This document shows, in pieces, positions 7,855-16,000 of a stretch of DNA of 64,000 nt; within the stretch, counting starts at the first letter, position 1, and the number at the start of each line of letters is the position of its first letter. This DNA comes from Polynucleobacter paneuropaeus (GTDB taxonomy: Bacteria; Pseudomonadota; Gammaproteobacteria; Burkholderiales; Burkholderiaceae), in NCBI RefSeq assembly GCF_003261235.1, contig NZ_CP030085.1:1331216-1395215 (forward strand), in the 5' to 3' direction. The position numbers and the translations under genes are program-made. The notes beneath the pieces are model-generated. The model was not told where the DNA came from, made no database searches, and saw only the letters and a list, made by a program, of their open reading frames with translations.

Positions 7855-8406
7855 TTATGGGGCAACCCATTGCTTCTGGAGTACTCTTCTCACCATGGGA
7901 TCGAATGTCGATATGGGCTCGCTTTTGTACTTAGGATCGAATGAGATTTCATCATACTTTGCGCAAAACTCTACTGTTTGCTCGTATGCTGGATCTGATT
8001 TAAATTGATCGCGCGCATTAGGATCTGCGCCTATCTTGTCCCCATAAAAATAGGTTTGGAATAAACCATGCTGCATCAGCATCCAGTAATTATTCCTCGA
8101 GATAAATGGATGCAAGATTGAGCCAATCACCTCACCATGATTGAAGGGCCCTAAGGGTTCGGCAATATCATGAAATAGAGTCACCACAACATACTCTTCA
8201 TCCTTACCATCGTGTAAGGCCCTAGTAGCTGCCTGAAGACAGTGCTCTTTTCGAGTGATGTTGTAGGCTGTATCTTTAGCAAGATTATCCAAAAGACCAT
8301 AGAGCTTATCCGGCAAAGTTGCCAATGTATGCTCATGCACCTTTTTCATTACTTCAAAATCAGCTGCAGTACCTTGGTCCATTCTGGTGAAATGCATTTT
8401 GTCCAT
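7855..8406 (-). CDS. HD-domain protein, PhnZ/TmpB-like
   Basis: The 183-aa protein carries an HD metal-binding core: EHCLQAATRALHDG, then VVTLFHDIAEPLGPFNHGEV and NYWMLMQHGLFQTYFYG. The HD pair plus the NHGE segment and total length recall the small HD oxygenases/phosphohydrolases of the PhnZ/TmpB group, which use a diiron site on phosphonates and related compounds. Others in the group are annotated only as HD phosphohydrolase. No phosphonate genes are nearby, so the substrate is unknown. The 150-bp gap downstream, to the aldolase start, shows nothing recognisable. Confidence 0.7.
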   Translation of the reverse strand: MDKMHFTRMDQGTAADFEVMKKVHEHTLATLPDKLYGLLDNLAKDTAYNITRKEHCLQAATRALHDGKDEEYVVVTLFHDIAEPLGPFNHGEVIGSILHPFISRNNYWMLMQHGLFQTYFYGDKIGADPNARDQFKSDPAYEQTVEFCAKYDEISFDPKYKSEPISTFDPMVRRVLQKQWVAP

Positions 8407-8496
8407 CAGTAGTCTTTCAAAAAATAGGCTTAATGGTTTGAGTCTTCAATAATATTACTACCTGAACAAGACAAAAACTGGCTTGGGATGAGATTT

Positions 8497-8685
8497 TTAT
8501 TGCTTTGGTCTAATAACTGCTTCATCAGATGTTGAGCTTTTGTCACTCTCAGAAATGTTTGTCATTAGTTTTTGGGTGGGTGGCGCCATCTTGCTACCAT
8601 TCCAAACTTGGCCACACCAGCACTCGTCCTGTTCATTAATGATACAAACACCTGATCCACAGCAACGATGATCTGGATTACTCAT
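8497..8685 (-). CDS. Small cysteine-rich conserved hypothetical protein
   Basis: The 62-aa protein begins with a Cys-rich block (CCGSGVC, then CWCGQVW) that could bind metal, followed by a low-complexity tail rich in Ser, Asp and Lys. It starts 3 nt downstream of the DUF393 stop, so the two are very likely cotranscribed. I recall similar short proteins with CCGSGVC...CWCG near DUF393 genes in Burkholderiales, but no function is known to me. Confidence 0.6.
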   Translation of the reverse strand: MSNPDHRCCGSGVCIINEQDECWCGQVWNGSKMAPPTQKLMTNISESDKSSTSDEAVIRPKQ

Positions 8686-8688
8686 TTT

Positions 8689-9090
8689 TTATTTACCTTG
8701 TGAGCTTGTGACAAGCCGAAGAGCCATAGGGCCGATAGTCCTAGAGATGGGATGACGAAAGCGAGCAAATAGCTGGTAACTCACATTCAAGATGGGTCTT
8801 AAATAAGGTCTCGAGAAGAACCAAACCAATACTGGCAAGTTCGCTCTCTGATAGGCCTGCAAGAAGACCTCCACACCATTGATGAGTTTGCCACTCTCGT
8901 ATTGGGCATACATCGAGGCCAAAGCTTGATCGCATGAAACGCCAACTTTACTCGGGTCGTACTGCCGTGAATTGATGTCTACAAAAGACAATAGGCCTGC
9001 TTGATTGCGTTTTGTTAAAAATAGAATCTCGGCCTGACATAGTGGGCAGGCGCCGTCATAAAATAAGGTGAGTTTTTCAAGCTGAATCAT
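8689..9090 (-). CDS. DUF393 (DCC-family thiol-disulfide oxidoreductase-like) protein
   Basis: The 133-aa protein has the DCC-family start LTLFYDGACPLCQAEILFL with a thioredoxin-like CPLC motif, then FVDINSRQYD and VEVFLQAYQ. Length fits DUF393. Members are predicted thiol-disulfide proteins, often found beside photolyase, SDR and TIGR03643 genes. Here the SDR gene is divergent, 57 bp away, and TIGR03643 follows it. Confidence 0.88.
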   Translation of the reverse strand: MIQLEKLTLFYDGACPLCQAEILFLTKRNQAGLLSFVDINSRQYDPSKVGVSCDQALASMYAQYESGKLINGVEVFLQAYQRANLPVLVWFFSRPYLRPILNVSYQLFARFRHPISRTIGPMALRLVTSSQGK

Positions 9091-9147
9091 TTAAGCCTAT
9101 ATTAAGGCTTATTAATAAAGCGTGCTGACCACTTATTCAAGGATTTC

Positions 9148-9843
9148 ATGCCACTACTAGCCACCTCATTTCGAGCCCTTGTGATTGGCTCCTCCGGATC
9201 GATTGGCTCAGCCTTGGTCAACCTATTGCAGGCTCATCCCGATTGTGAACACGTTGTTGGCATTCACCGTCAGTCGATGCCATCAATTGACTACGATGAT
9301 TTAGCTTCCATTGCAGATGCCGCAAATGGGCTTGCTTCACAAGGACCTTTTCAGTTAATTATTAATACCATCGGTGTTTTACACAGTGAGCACTTCAGCC
9401 CTGAAAAACGTTTAGAGGATCTCACTGCTGATAGTCTGAGCACCCTCTTCAATACCAATACGATTGGTCCTGCCCTCACTCTGAAACATTTTGTCAAACT
9501 GCTCGATCCGCAGCATAGCGTGATGGCAACACTTTCAGCTAAGGTCGGAAGCATTGAAGACAATCGACTGGGTGGCTGGTACAGCTACCGAGCTTCAAAA
9601 GCGGCTCTCAACATGATTATCAAGACAGCAGCGATTGAACTGGCACGTACCAAACCTAATGCCGCCTTAATTGCTTTGCATCCAGGAACTGTGCAGTCCA
9701 GACTATCAAAACCTTTTGGTGGTGAAATGAAAGGAAGGCCTGCGCTGGAGGCTGCTAGCGATATGCTGAATGTTCTTTTAGCTCTTGAGAAAAGCGATAG
9801 CGGTTCTTTCTTGAGTTATTCAGGTGAAAAGCTCCCCTGGTAG
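9148..9843 (+). CDS. SDR family oxidoreductase (CsgA/C-factor-like)
   Basis: This 231-aa short-chain dehydrogenase has a glycine-rich NAD(P) motif VIGSSGSIGSAL and the catalytic YSYRASKAALNMI (Tyr-x3-Lys). The HPGTVQSRLSKPF segment is typical of the C-factor/CsgA-like branch. The substrate is unknown. It is convergent with the TIGR03643 gene (14-nt gap) and divergent from DUF393, both of which accompany photolyase genes in many bacteria. Confidence 0.87.
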   Translation: MPLLATSFRALVIGSSGSIGSALVNLLQAHPDCEHVVGIHRQSMPSIDYDDLASIADAANGLASQGPFQLIINTIGVLHSEHFSPEKRLEDLTADSLSTLFNTNTIGPALTLKHFVKLLDPQHSVMATLSAKVGSIEDNRLGGWYSYRASKAALNMIIKTAAIELARTKPNAALIALHPGTVQSRLSKPFGGEMKGRPALEAASDMLNVLLALEKSDSGSFLSYSGEKLPW

Positions 9844-9857
9844 CATTTTCTAGTGAC

Positions 9858-10124
9858 TCACTTTTGCTTGTATTGAGTGGGGCAATATGCTCTAGTAACC
9901 AGCTTACTGCGCAGAGCCTGATGCTTGGTTGCTCGCCCCGAAACGCGCTCTCGCCAGATCTTGAATGAAGCTCGCTTTAATGACTTGCGCATTAGCACAA
10001 TTACTGCAGATTCGGATAGTCCAAAGCTTTTCTCAATCGCATCAAATGGGGTTCTATCTTCCCAGGCCATTTCGATCACACGAGATAGATCTTCTGGAGA
10101 TAGTTGAGGCTTAGCTGAATGCAT
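9858..10124 (-). CDS. TIGR03643/DUF2805 family protein
   Basis: The 88-aa basic protein contains EDLSRVIEMAWEDRTPFDAI, then FGLSESAVIVLMRKSLK and FKIWRERVSGRATKH. I recognise this as the TIGR03643 family. The middle looks like a helix-turn-helix, so nucleic-acid binding is possible, though the function is not established. The family often travels with phrB-type photolyases; here the photolyase is about 8 kb away. Confidence 0.85.
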   Translation of the reverse strand: MHSAKPQLSPEDLSRVIEMAWEDRTPFDAIEKSFGLSESAVIVLMRKSLKRASFKIWRERVSGRATKHQALRSKLVTRAYCPTQYKQK

Positions 10125-10346
10125 ATAGCAAATAGTTTTAGCGCAGATTAGCCCGCAGCAAACTCATGATGTCATCAAAAAACAGGATGACTCTATTTAC
10201 CAAAAGAATCGGTAGCTTGAGGATGCTCAATAGACAGGCTTTCATAACTTGATGATAAAAGCTTCAGTACAGGCTGTCCACCAAAGACTTTTTATGGCCT
10301 AGTCCAGATTTAAAGCGGTAATCTATTTTTACTTTTTGGCAATAAA

Positions 10347-11315
10347 ATGTCACTCCAAATGTCTTTAATCTCAAAACACCTTCTCGCTTTTTCGCTACTT
10401 TTAGCACTACTTTCTCATTCTGCATCTAGTAATGCTCAGAGCGCGATTGTCAATTCGCTCAATAATTATTTACAAAAAAGATCAGATGCGTTTATGACAA
10501 TTACTGGTTATTCATTAACGCCTGACGTTACCACTGGCCAACTGAAAATCTATAATCCTGGAAATAGTGATACCAACCTACAGATGACCTCCGTAGGTGG
10601 CGGCGATGTTATCAGTCAAAACGTTCCGCTTTATTTGGAGGGCACGCTGGCTCTCAATCGCTTCGATCCCGTCTTTACAGGTAGCTCTGGCATTAGCTCA
10701 GTCAATATTCCTATGCACTGGAATAGCATTACCGGAACCGGAGGCGTCGGTTGGGATTTTCCACTAACAGAAGATCTCCGATTCAGACCAATTGCCAATG
10801 TCATGCTCGGGCATCTTGAGAGTGATGCCTCTATTGCAGCTAGATATATCAATAGCAACACGCAAGCCCAACTTAATTCCATGAGCTATGGTCGAATGAA
10901 CACCTATGGTGTAGGTGGGTCCCTCATGCTTGATTATGAGCACTATCGGCCTGAACAAGAAATTGATATTGAACTTCGTTATACCAATATTCCCATTCAA
11001 ACATTCGACACCTCACAAGGCTATCAGGGCTCTGCAGATTCCCAAAGTCTAGGCTTATGGGCACGCAGTCGCATCCCCACTCCTTTTACAGTCCTTGATA
11101 GACCTTTGAGAGCAGTTTTTGAATTAGCCCATACAGAATTTTTGGGTAATTTAAGAGGGGCACTGGGTTTTGATTCGCTATCTTCAGTTGGAACTGGTCT
11201 TGAAATCGATCGCAGTGCTTCAGACCCCTTATTCACGAGAGTGCGACTGATGTTTCGTTATCAATTCGGGCAAAACGTGCAAGGCACCTCAATCGGAATA
11301 GCGGCAAGTTTTTAA
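10347..11315 (+). CDS. Outer-membrane beta-barrel protein, solitary-autotransporter-barrel-like
   Basis: The 322-aa protein has a clear signal peptide (hydrophobic 10-26, cut near SNA-QS). The rest alternates polar and apolar residues as in beta-barrels and ends in a terminal Phe (GIAASF), as outer-membrane barrels do. The SVGGGDVISQNVPLYLEGTL section followed by NRFDPVF reminds me of the 'solitary outer membrane autotransporter beta-barrel' family. No passenger domain is present. The start has no strong ribosome site; an ATG four codons downstream is an alternative. The 220 bp upstream hold no recognisable gene. Confidence 0.6.
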   Translation: MSLQMSLISKHLLAFSLLLALLSHSASSNAQSAIVNSLNNYLQKRSDAFMTITGYSLTPDVTTGQLKIYNPGNSDTNLQMTSVGGGDVISQNVPLYLEGTLALNRFDPVFTGSSGISSVNIPMHWNSITGTGGVGWDFPLTEDLRFRPIANVMLGHLESDASIAARYINSNTQAQLNSMSYGRMNTYGVGGSLMLDYEHYRPEQEIDIELRYTNIPIQTFDTSQGYQGSADSQSLGLWARSRIPTPFTVLDRPLRAVFELAHTEFLGNLRGALGFDSLSSVGTGLEIDRSASDPLFTRVRLMFRYQFGQNVQGTSIGIAASF

Positions 11316-11343
11316 AACGCTAGCGCATATTAATAAGCAATAC

Positions 11344-13443
11344 TTATTCGCCCCCAGTGACTGCTAACTCTTGCACCTCAAAGGGATCTCGACTGTCTTT
11401 AGAAGCTGGGCTATTGGCCTTAGTACCGGGTATTAATTCAAAATCGGGCTTAAAAATTGTCAGTGTGCTTTTTAGTTGATCAAAGGACTTTCGATCGCCA
11501 TCGAATTTCACCCTACCATCAGCTAGCAATTGATCAAATGTAGCCTTACCACCCATGATCATTTCTAAATCACTGCGCTGGATTGTGATGGTCAAGTTAG
11601 GATTTTTAGCTTGCTGACCTTTAATATTGGTCAGCGCAGAATTGCTTAACTCAATCACAAACTTTTCTCCATTATCTGGAGTGACCAAATTAATTACAAA
11701 CTGCATGCCATCTGCTTTTTTACTATCCATACTAATGGCCAAGGAATTGAGCCACAACTCAGTCGTCATCGCTTTGATCATATCTGGGCCATTCGATTTA
11801 GGTGGTACGCCTGCAGGCATCCCGTGACGTAGTTCATAAGCAGCGCCCAAAAAGCTATTGCGCACACTAGGACTCTCTTTTTGGTAACCGATTTGTTCAT
11901 AGGTGTCGGCCAATAGATTTTTAGCGGGGATATTATTGGGCTGGGCATAAACCAGCTTATTTAAGAGCTCCATGGCTTCACGGTATTTACCTTGTGAATA
12001 TAGCTGCTTGCTCTTGGCCATAATCTTTGTTGAGCCCCCCATCATCTCCACATACAGCGGAGCCGAATCTTTAGGCGATAGGGGAATCAAAGTGGCGGGA
12101 TTGGCATCCCAATAACCCAAGTAGCGATTAATAACTGCGCGGCTATTATGCTCTTCTGAGCCATGATAGCTATGAGCAGCCCATTGAGTCTTCAGGCTCT
12201 CGGGTTGTTTGTAGACGTTTTGGATTTCATTAATCGTCACGCCCTGGTTAGCTAAGTGCAAGACTTCATTATTTAGATGAGCATAACTATCTCGTTGCGT
12301 ACGCATGATCTGTTGAATACGCTCATTTCCCCAACGCGGCCAACTATGTGAGGCAAACATCACCTGAACATTGTCACCATAGCGATAGAGTGCATTATTA
12401 ATATTTTTAGACCAAGCTAAAGCATCACGCACTAAAGCACCACGTAAGGTGTAAATGTTATGAATGGTTCCAGTAATGTTTTCTGCCGCCCAAAAGGCTT
12501 GAAACTGAGGAAAGTAGGTGTTCATCTCGGCAGGCGCTTCAGTGCCTGGGGTATTTTGGAACTCCATTACTACCCCATCAACCGTCATGGTTTCAAAAGG
12601 CTGATTAATGTAGCGATTAGGCTCAATCAAACCCAAATTACCTGAAGCAGTATTTTTGCCGATCGATTGGTCAACATGACCAAATGGACTGCGTGGCAAT
12701 AACACACCATATTGGAAGAACATTCGACGCGTCATTGCATTACCAGCATAGACATTCTCTGCTACGGCATGTTCCATAAAGCCGGCGGGAGCAATAACTA
12801 ATACCTTGCCGCTCTTCACGTCTTCCTCATTAACTACACCGCGTACACCACCGAAGTGATCTCCATGAGAATGCGAGTAAACCACTGCAACTACAGGACG
12901 CTTGCCTAATTTTTCATTGACCAGCTCCAAAGCAGCTCTGGCAGTTTCTTTTGCAGTCAGCGGATCAAACACAATCCATCCCGTGTCAGTCTTAATAAAA
13001 CTGATATTTGCTAGATCAAATCCCCGTACCTGATAAATTTTTCCTGGCACCACTTCATACAAACCATAGGCCATATTTAAGATCGCCTGACGCTGCAAAG
13101 AGGGGTGAACGCTATCAAAATCTTTGCCTTGTAATAGGAAATCGTAGCTGCCCATATCCCACGCAACATTGCCCGCATCAGCCATGATCTGCTTATAAGC
13201 TGGGGCCGCTAAGAACCCCTTTTGCGCCTCTTCAAAATCACGCTTATCGTCAAATGGAAGTGTCTTACGAAGACCATTTTGTAATTCAATAGTAAAACTT
13301 GAGGGTAGCTTGCCTTTAGAGTCAAAGTGTTTGCCCTCCATTGCGCCAGGATCAGCAACCACCCCTCCGCCTCCGGCTGCATAAGCAAAATGAATACATA
13401 ACAGGAATGCCGTGGCACAGGCCGAGGAAAGTAATTTTTTCAT
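11344..13443 (-). CDS. Alkyl/aryl-sulfatase, SdsA1-type metallo-beta-lactamase fold
   Basis: The 699-aa protein has a signal peptide, then a metallo-beta-lactamase domain with the zinc motif YSHSHGDHFGGVRGV and downstream ligands (MFASHSWPRWGN). An alkylsulfatase dimerisation domain follows (GYWDANPATLIPLSPKD onward), then a C-terminal SCP2-like domain (about 560-680). SdsA1-type enzymes release sulfate from alkyl sulfates such as SDS in the periplasm, freeing carbon and sulfur. Length agrees with the family. It stands alone, convergent with the barrel-protein gene. Confidence 0.92.
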   Translation of the reverse strand: MKKLLSSACATAFLLCIHFAYAAGGGGVVADPGAMEGKHFDSKGKLPSSFTIELQNGLRKTLPFDDKRDFEEAQKGFLAAPAYKQIMADAGNVAWDMGSYDFLLQGKDFDSVHPSLQRQAILNMAYGLYEVVPGKIYQVRGFDLANISFIKTDTGWIVFDPLTAKETARAALELVNEKLGKRPVVAVVYSHSHGDHFGGVRGVVNEEDVKSGKVLVIAPAGFMEHAVAENVYAGNAMTRRMFFQYGVLLPRSPFGHVDQSIGKNTASGNLGLIEPNRYINQPFETMTVDGVVMEFQNTPGTEAPAEMNTYFPQFQAFWAAENITGTIHNIYTLRGALVRDALAWSKNINNALYRYGDNVQVMFASHSWPRWGNERIQQIMRTQRDSYAHLNNEVLHLANQGVTINEIQNVYKQPESLKTQWAAHSYHGSEEHNSRAVINRYLGYWDANPATLIPLSPKDSAPLYVEMMGGSTKIMAKSKQLYSQGKYREAMELLNKLVYAQPNNIPAKNLLADTYEQIGYQKESPSVRNSFLGAAYELRHGMPAGVPPKSNGPDMIKAMTTELWLNSLAISMDSKKADGMQFVINLVTPDNGEKFVIELSNSALTNIKGQQAKNPNLTITIQRSDLEMIMGGKATFDQLLADGRVKFDGDRKSFDQLKSTLTIFKPDFELIPGTKANSPASKDSRDPFEVQELAVTGGE

Positions 13444-13588
13444 TATTATTTCTAGAGTTATTTTTTTACATAGTAAACCAGGATGGTGAAGAAATAAATT
13501 AATTTGCTGCCTGCGATTCTTGGGTGCCCTAGCCTAAGTTAATCTAAAATAGTAGCTTACGCTTCACTCACAAAGCCTAGAGGACGAA

Positions 13589-14224
13589 ATGAGCCTAATC
13601 GAGAAATTACAGTGGCGCTATGCTACGAAGAAAATGGATTTGAGCAAAGCAGTGCCACAAGAAAAGCTGGATCAAATCCTGGAAGCTATCCGCCTAACGG
13701 CCAGCTCAAGCGGACTTCAACCTTATGAAGTATTGGTGATCACCAACCCCGAGATTCGCACCAAGATCAGGGCTATTGCTAATGATCAATCACAGATCAC
13801 CGATTGCTCCCATTTGCTGGTATTTGCGGCTTGGGATACTTATACAGCCGACCGGATTAATCAAGCATTTGATATGACCGAGGAGATTCGCGACATCAAG
13901 ACTGAAACGGGCAATGCTTATCGCCAGATGCTCTTGAAAAATTACCCAGCACGAGATCCTGAAGTCAATTTCACGCACGCTGCTAAGCAAGCCTATATTG
14001 GTCTGGGCACCGCCCTCATTGCAGCAGCTTATGAAGCGGTCGACAGCACACCAATGGAAGGCTTCGATCCTAAAGCCCTTGATGAGATTTTGGATCTGAA
14101 ATCCCAAGGCTTACGCAGTGTTGTGATGCTTCCCCTGGGTTATCGCAAGGCCGATGAAGATTGGTTAGTCAATCTCAAGAAGGTGCGTCGTGCTAAGGAT
14201 CACTTTATCCGCTGGATTAAGTAA
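13589..14224 (+). CDS. Nitroreductase-family NAD(P)H oxidoreductase
   Basis: The 211-aa FMN enzyme starts LIEKLQWRYATKKMD, has the FMN-binding LTASSSGLQPYEVLVI, AYIGLGTALIAAA and the C-terminal VVMLPLGYRKADEDW. These are hallmarks of the NfsB/YodC-type nitroreductases. They reduce nitroaromatics, quinones or flavins with NAD(P)H. The physiological substrate is unknown. A strong bidirectional terminator follows. Confidence 0.9.
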   Translation: MSLIEKLQWRYATKKMDLSKAVPQEKLDQILEAIRLTASSSGLQPYEVLVITNPEIRTKIRAIANDQSQITDCSHLLVFAAWDTYTADRINQAFDMTEEIRDIKTETGNAYRQMLLKNYPARDPEVNFTHAAKQAYIGLGTALIAAAYEAVDSTPMEGFDPKALDEILDLKSQGLRSVVMLPLGYRKADEDWLVNLKKVRRAKDHFIRWIK

Positions 14225-14241
14225 AGCGGTATTCGATCAGC

Positions 14242-14271
14242 CAATAGCCACCCTCGGGTGGCTATTGTTTT
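14242..14271. terminator. Bidirectional intrinsic terminator
   Basis: A perfect 12-bp stem (CAATAGCCACCC/GGGTGGCTATTG) with a 2-nt apex is followed by TTTT. It ends the nitroreductase transcript. It overlaps the 3' end of the convergent membrane-protein gene by about 10 nt. Confidence 0.85.
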
Positions 14272-14504
14272 GGATCCTGATTCTGATGTCGCTTACCATT
14301 CCACAAAGTGGCCTTCCCTAAGGCTACATAGTTCAAGGCAATGATGGCAGCAAACCAAAGCACTTCAGATATAAAGAAGGTGGATTGGTTACCGCTGCCA
14401 TTTCGGTTATTACTATCAACCGCAAATAGGATTACGCCTGCAACAAAAGAGAGCGTGGCAATGATCGTGAAAATATCAAATAGCTTGGCAAAAAATGGTT
14501 TCAT
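14262..14504 (-). CDS. Small two-helix membrane protein, unknown
   Basis: The 80-aa protein has two hydrophobic helices (about 10-29 and 45-62) joined by a polar SNNRNGSGNQ loop, with a basic C-terminal tail. It is an inner-membrane protein of unknown function. Its stop lies within the bidirectional terminator. It is 33 nt downstream of the 127-aa gene on the same strand and may be cotranscribed. Confidence 0.6.
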   Translation of the reverse strand: MKPFFAKLFDIFTIIATLSFVAGVILFAVDSNNRNGSGNQSTFFISEVLWFAAIIALNYVALGKATLWNGKRHQNQDPKQ

Positions 14505-14537
14505 GGTGTATTAAATCAAGAAATTAATTAACGACGA

Positions 14538-14921
14538 CTAAATGCCTTTTAATTGGTCAATCTTTTGAAAATATTTCTTAGCAAAATTTAATACTTGACC
14601 ATCAGTGGGATGATCCACCGTTTCCACACCGACAATTTTCTTTGCAATTGCAGAATCGTGCGCTACGGCATGTTTATGCAATTCATTCTTGGCTGATCCT
14701 GGGCCAACAATCAGGATCTCATGCACATCTTTCACAGCACTAATCACTTTATGAAAGAAAGCATGCTCATCGGGCGCATTGCCGCTGCCGATTTCATTTG
14801 CCTTGTGATGCAGATGGGGGTGTGCACTATCAGCCTTAATCATCTGATTCAAGCTAGCATCAAAATACAGTACATGGGCTTCTCTGTGATCTACCCAGAT
14901 AACAACGTGATTTGCTGACAT
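14538..14921 (-). CDS. 'Translational machinery' family protein (eRF1 domain-3-like)
   Basis: The 127-aa protein reads ANHVVIWVDHREAHVLYF near the start and HEILIVGPGSAKNELHKH then KIVGVETVDHPTDGQVLNFA later. I recognise the family annotated in databases as 'translational machinery protein', distantly like eRF1 C-terminal domains. The stretch HPHLHHK is histidine-rich. No biochemical role is known to me. It lies upstream of dps on the opposite strand, among stress genes. Confidence 0.7.
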   Translation of the reverse strand: MSANHVVIWVDHREAHVLYFDASLNQMIKADSAHPHLHHKANEIGSGNAPDEHAFFHKVISAVKDVHEILIVGPGSAKNELHKHAVAHDSAIAKKIVGVETVDHPTDGQVLNFAKKYFQKIDQLKGI

Positions 14922-14945
14922 GCTTACCCCTTTAGTTTTGGACTG

Positions 14946-15134
14946 TTAAGCAATTTTAATCGCCACTTCGCGTAATGCAATAGCTCGCAGAATCATGCCC
15001 TTTTCTTTTGGCTTAGTGCTCTTTTCCAATAGGGTTTTTAATTGTGTCAAATTGAGTGGGTAAAGACGCGTTTTCCCAGTCTTTGTGAGCATAGGGTCAT
15101 TTTTTCTATTTCTTTGATTTTGTCCAGCTGCCAT
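14946..15134 (-). CDS. Small basic hypothetical protein
   Basis: I place the start at MAAGQNQRNR (62 aa), which has an AAGGG ribosome site. The longer frame to 15191 adds 19 residues without support. The protein is strongly basic (LTKTGKTRLYPLNLTQLKTL, then KPKEKGMILRAIALREVAIK) and could bind nucleic acid, but I do not recognise a family. It precedes the 127-aa gene by 24 nt in the same direction. Confidence 0.5.
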   Translation of the reverse strand: MAAGQNQRNRKNDPMLTKTGKTRLYPLNLTQLKTLLEKSTKPKEKGMILRAIALREVAIKIA

Positions 15135-15329
15135 GATTTGCCCTTGTGTAATGAAATGAATGAGCCAATCTGTAGATAGCCTCAACCCCAATAGAGGGCA
15201 CGGAGTAGTGATTCACTTCAGATTAACACCCTTTTTTATAAATAAGTTTTATATTTATTGATGTGAAAAATAGCCTTAAGTAACAAAGCGATTCATAATG
15301 AATTTCACCCCAAACAGACGGAGCATGTC

Positions 15330-15806
15330 ATGAGCACAAAAATTGATATTGGTATTGATGAGAAAGATCGCAAAGCGATTGCTGAAGGTCTCTCTAAGCT
15401 ATTAGCGGACAGCTATACCCTGTACCTGATGACACATAACTTTCACTGGAATGTGACAGGCCCCATGTTCAATACCTTGCATTTGATGTTCATGACCCAA
15501 TACACCGAGCAGTGGGCTGCACTCGATCTGATTGCAGAACGTATTCGTGCCCTAGGTGAGCCAGCTCCGGCCACCTATAAGGAATACAGCAAACTCACTT
15601 CGATTGATGAGGTATCGGGCGTACCCAAGGCTATGGAAATGGTCAAACTTTTGGTTAAAGCCCAGGAAGCGACGTCTAAAACTGCTCGCAAGCTCTTCCC
15701 CTTGGTGGAAAAAGCCGGCGATCAACCCACCGCCGACCTACTAACCCAGCGTCAAAATATCCATGAGAAGACCGCTTGGATGCTCAGAAGCCTGTTGCAA
15801 GACTAA
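15330..15806 (+). CDS. dps: Dps-family ferritin-like DNA protection protein
   Basis: The 158-aa protein has the Dps ferroxidase region THNFHWNVTGPMFNTLHLMF with QYTEQWAALDLIAERIRALG, whose His, Asp and Glu form the inter-subunit iron site. It forms 12-subunit shells that oxidise Fe(II) with H2O2, so limiting hydroxyl radicals. The N-terminal tail is short with few lysines, so DNA binding may be weak. It is followed by its own terminator and then ahpC and ahpF, making a peroxide-defence block. Confidence 0.93.
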   Translation: MSTKIDIGIDEKDRKAIAEGLSKLLADSYTLYLMTHNFHWNVTGPMFNTLHLMFMTQYTEQWAALDLIAERIRALGEPAPATYKEYSKLTSIDEVSGVPKAMEMVKLLVKAQEATSKTARKLFPLVEKAGDQPTADLLTQRQNIHEKTAWMLRSLLQD

Positions 15807-15819
15807 TTCATCCACTAAA

Positions 15820-15852
15820 AAGCCCCTTATTTTCAGGGGCTTATCAATTTTG
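15820..15852 (+). terminator. Intrinsic terminator of dps
   Basis: Stem AAGCCCCT/AGGGGCTT with a 7-nt loop, 11 nt after the dps stop, followed by ATCAATTTT. The T run is interrupted but the stem is perfect. Confidence 0.75.
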
Positions 15853-15854
15853 GC

Positions 15855-15872
15855 TATGACAATTCTGTCATA
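15855..15872. promoter_or_regulatory. 18-bp palindrome, copy 1 (upstream of ahpC)
   Basis: TATGACA-ATTC-TGTCATA is a perfect 7+4+7 inverted repeat that occurs unchanged at 38593-38610. Here it ends 128 bp before the ahpC start and 3 bp before an OxyR-like site. It is probably the operator of an unidentified dimeric regulator; that role is inference. Confidence 0.6.
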
Positions 15873-15875
15873 ATT

Positions 15876-15890
15876 ATAGTTTTTAGCTAT
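15876..15890 (+). promoter_or_regulatory. OxyR-like binding element upstream of ahpC
   Basis: ATAGTTTTTAGCTAT fits the OxyR half-operator ATAG-N7-CTAT, including the internal T and A (ATAGnTnnnAnCTAT). A weaker second copy may follow seven bases later. It sits 110 bp before ahpC, suited to activation by peroxide-oxidised OxyR. No oxyR gene is in the window. Confidence 0.55.
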
Positions 15891-16000
15891 CAATATAAAT
15901 AACTGATAGCTTCCATAAATATTATTCATTGGACGGCTTGGCCCCCTTCCCGCAGAATGGATCCCGTTGTAACTCATTTGTAAACCCAGAAAGGAACTCT

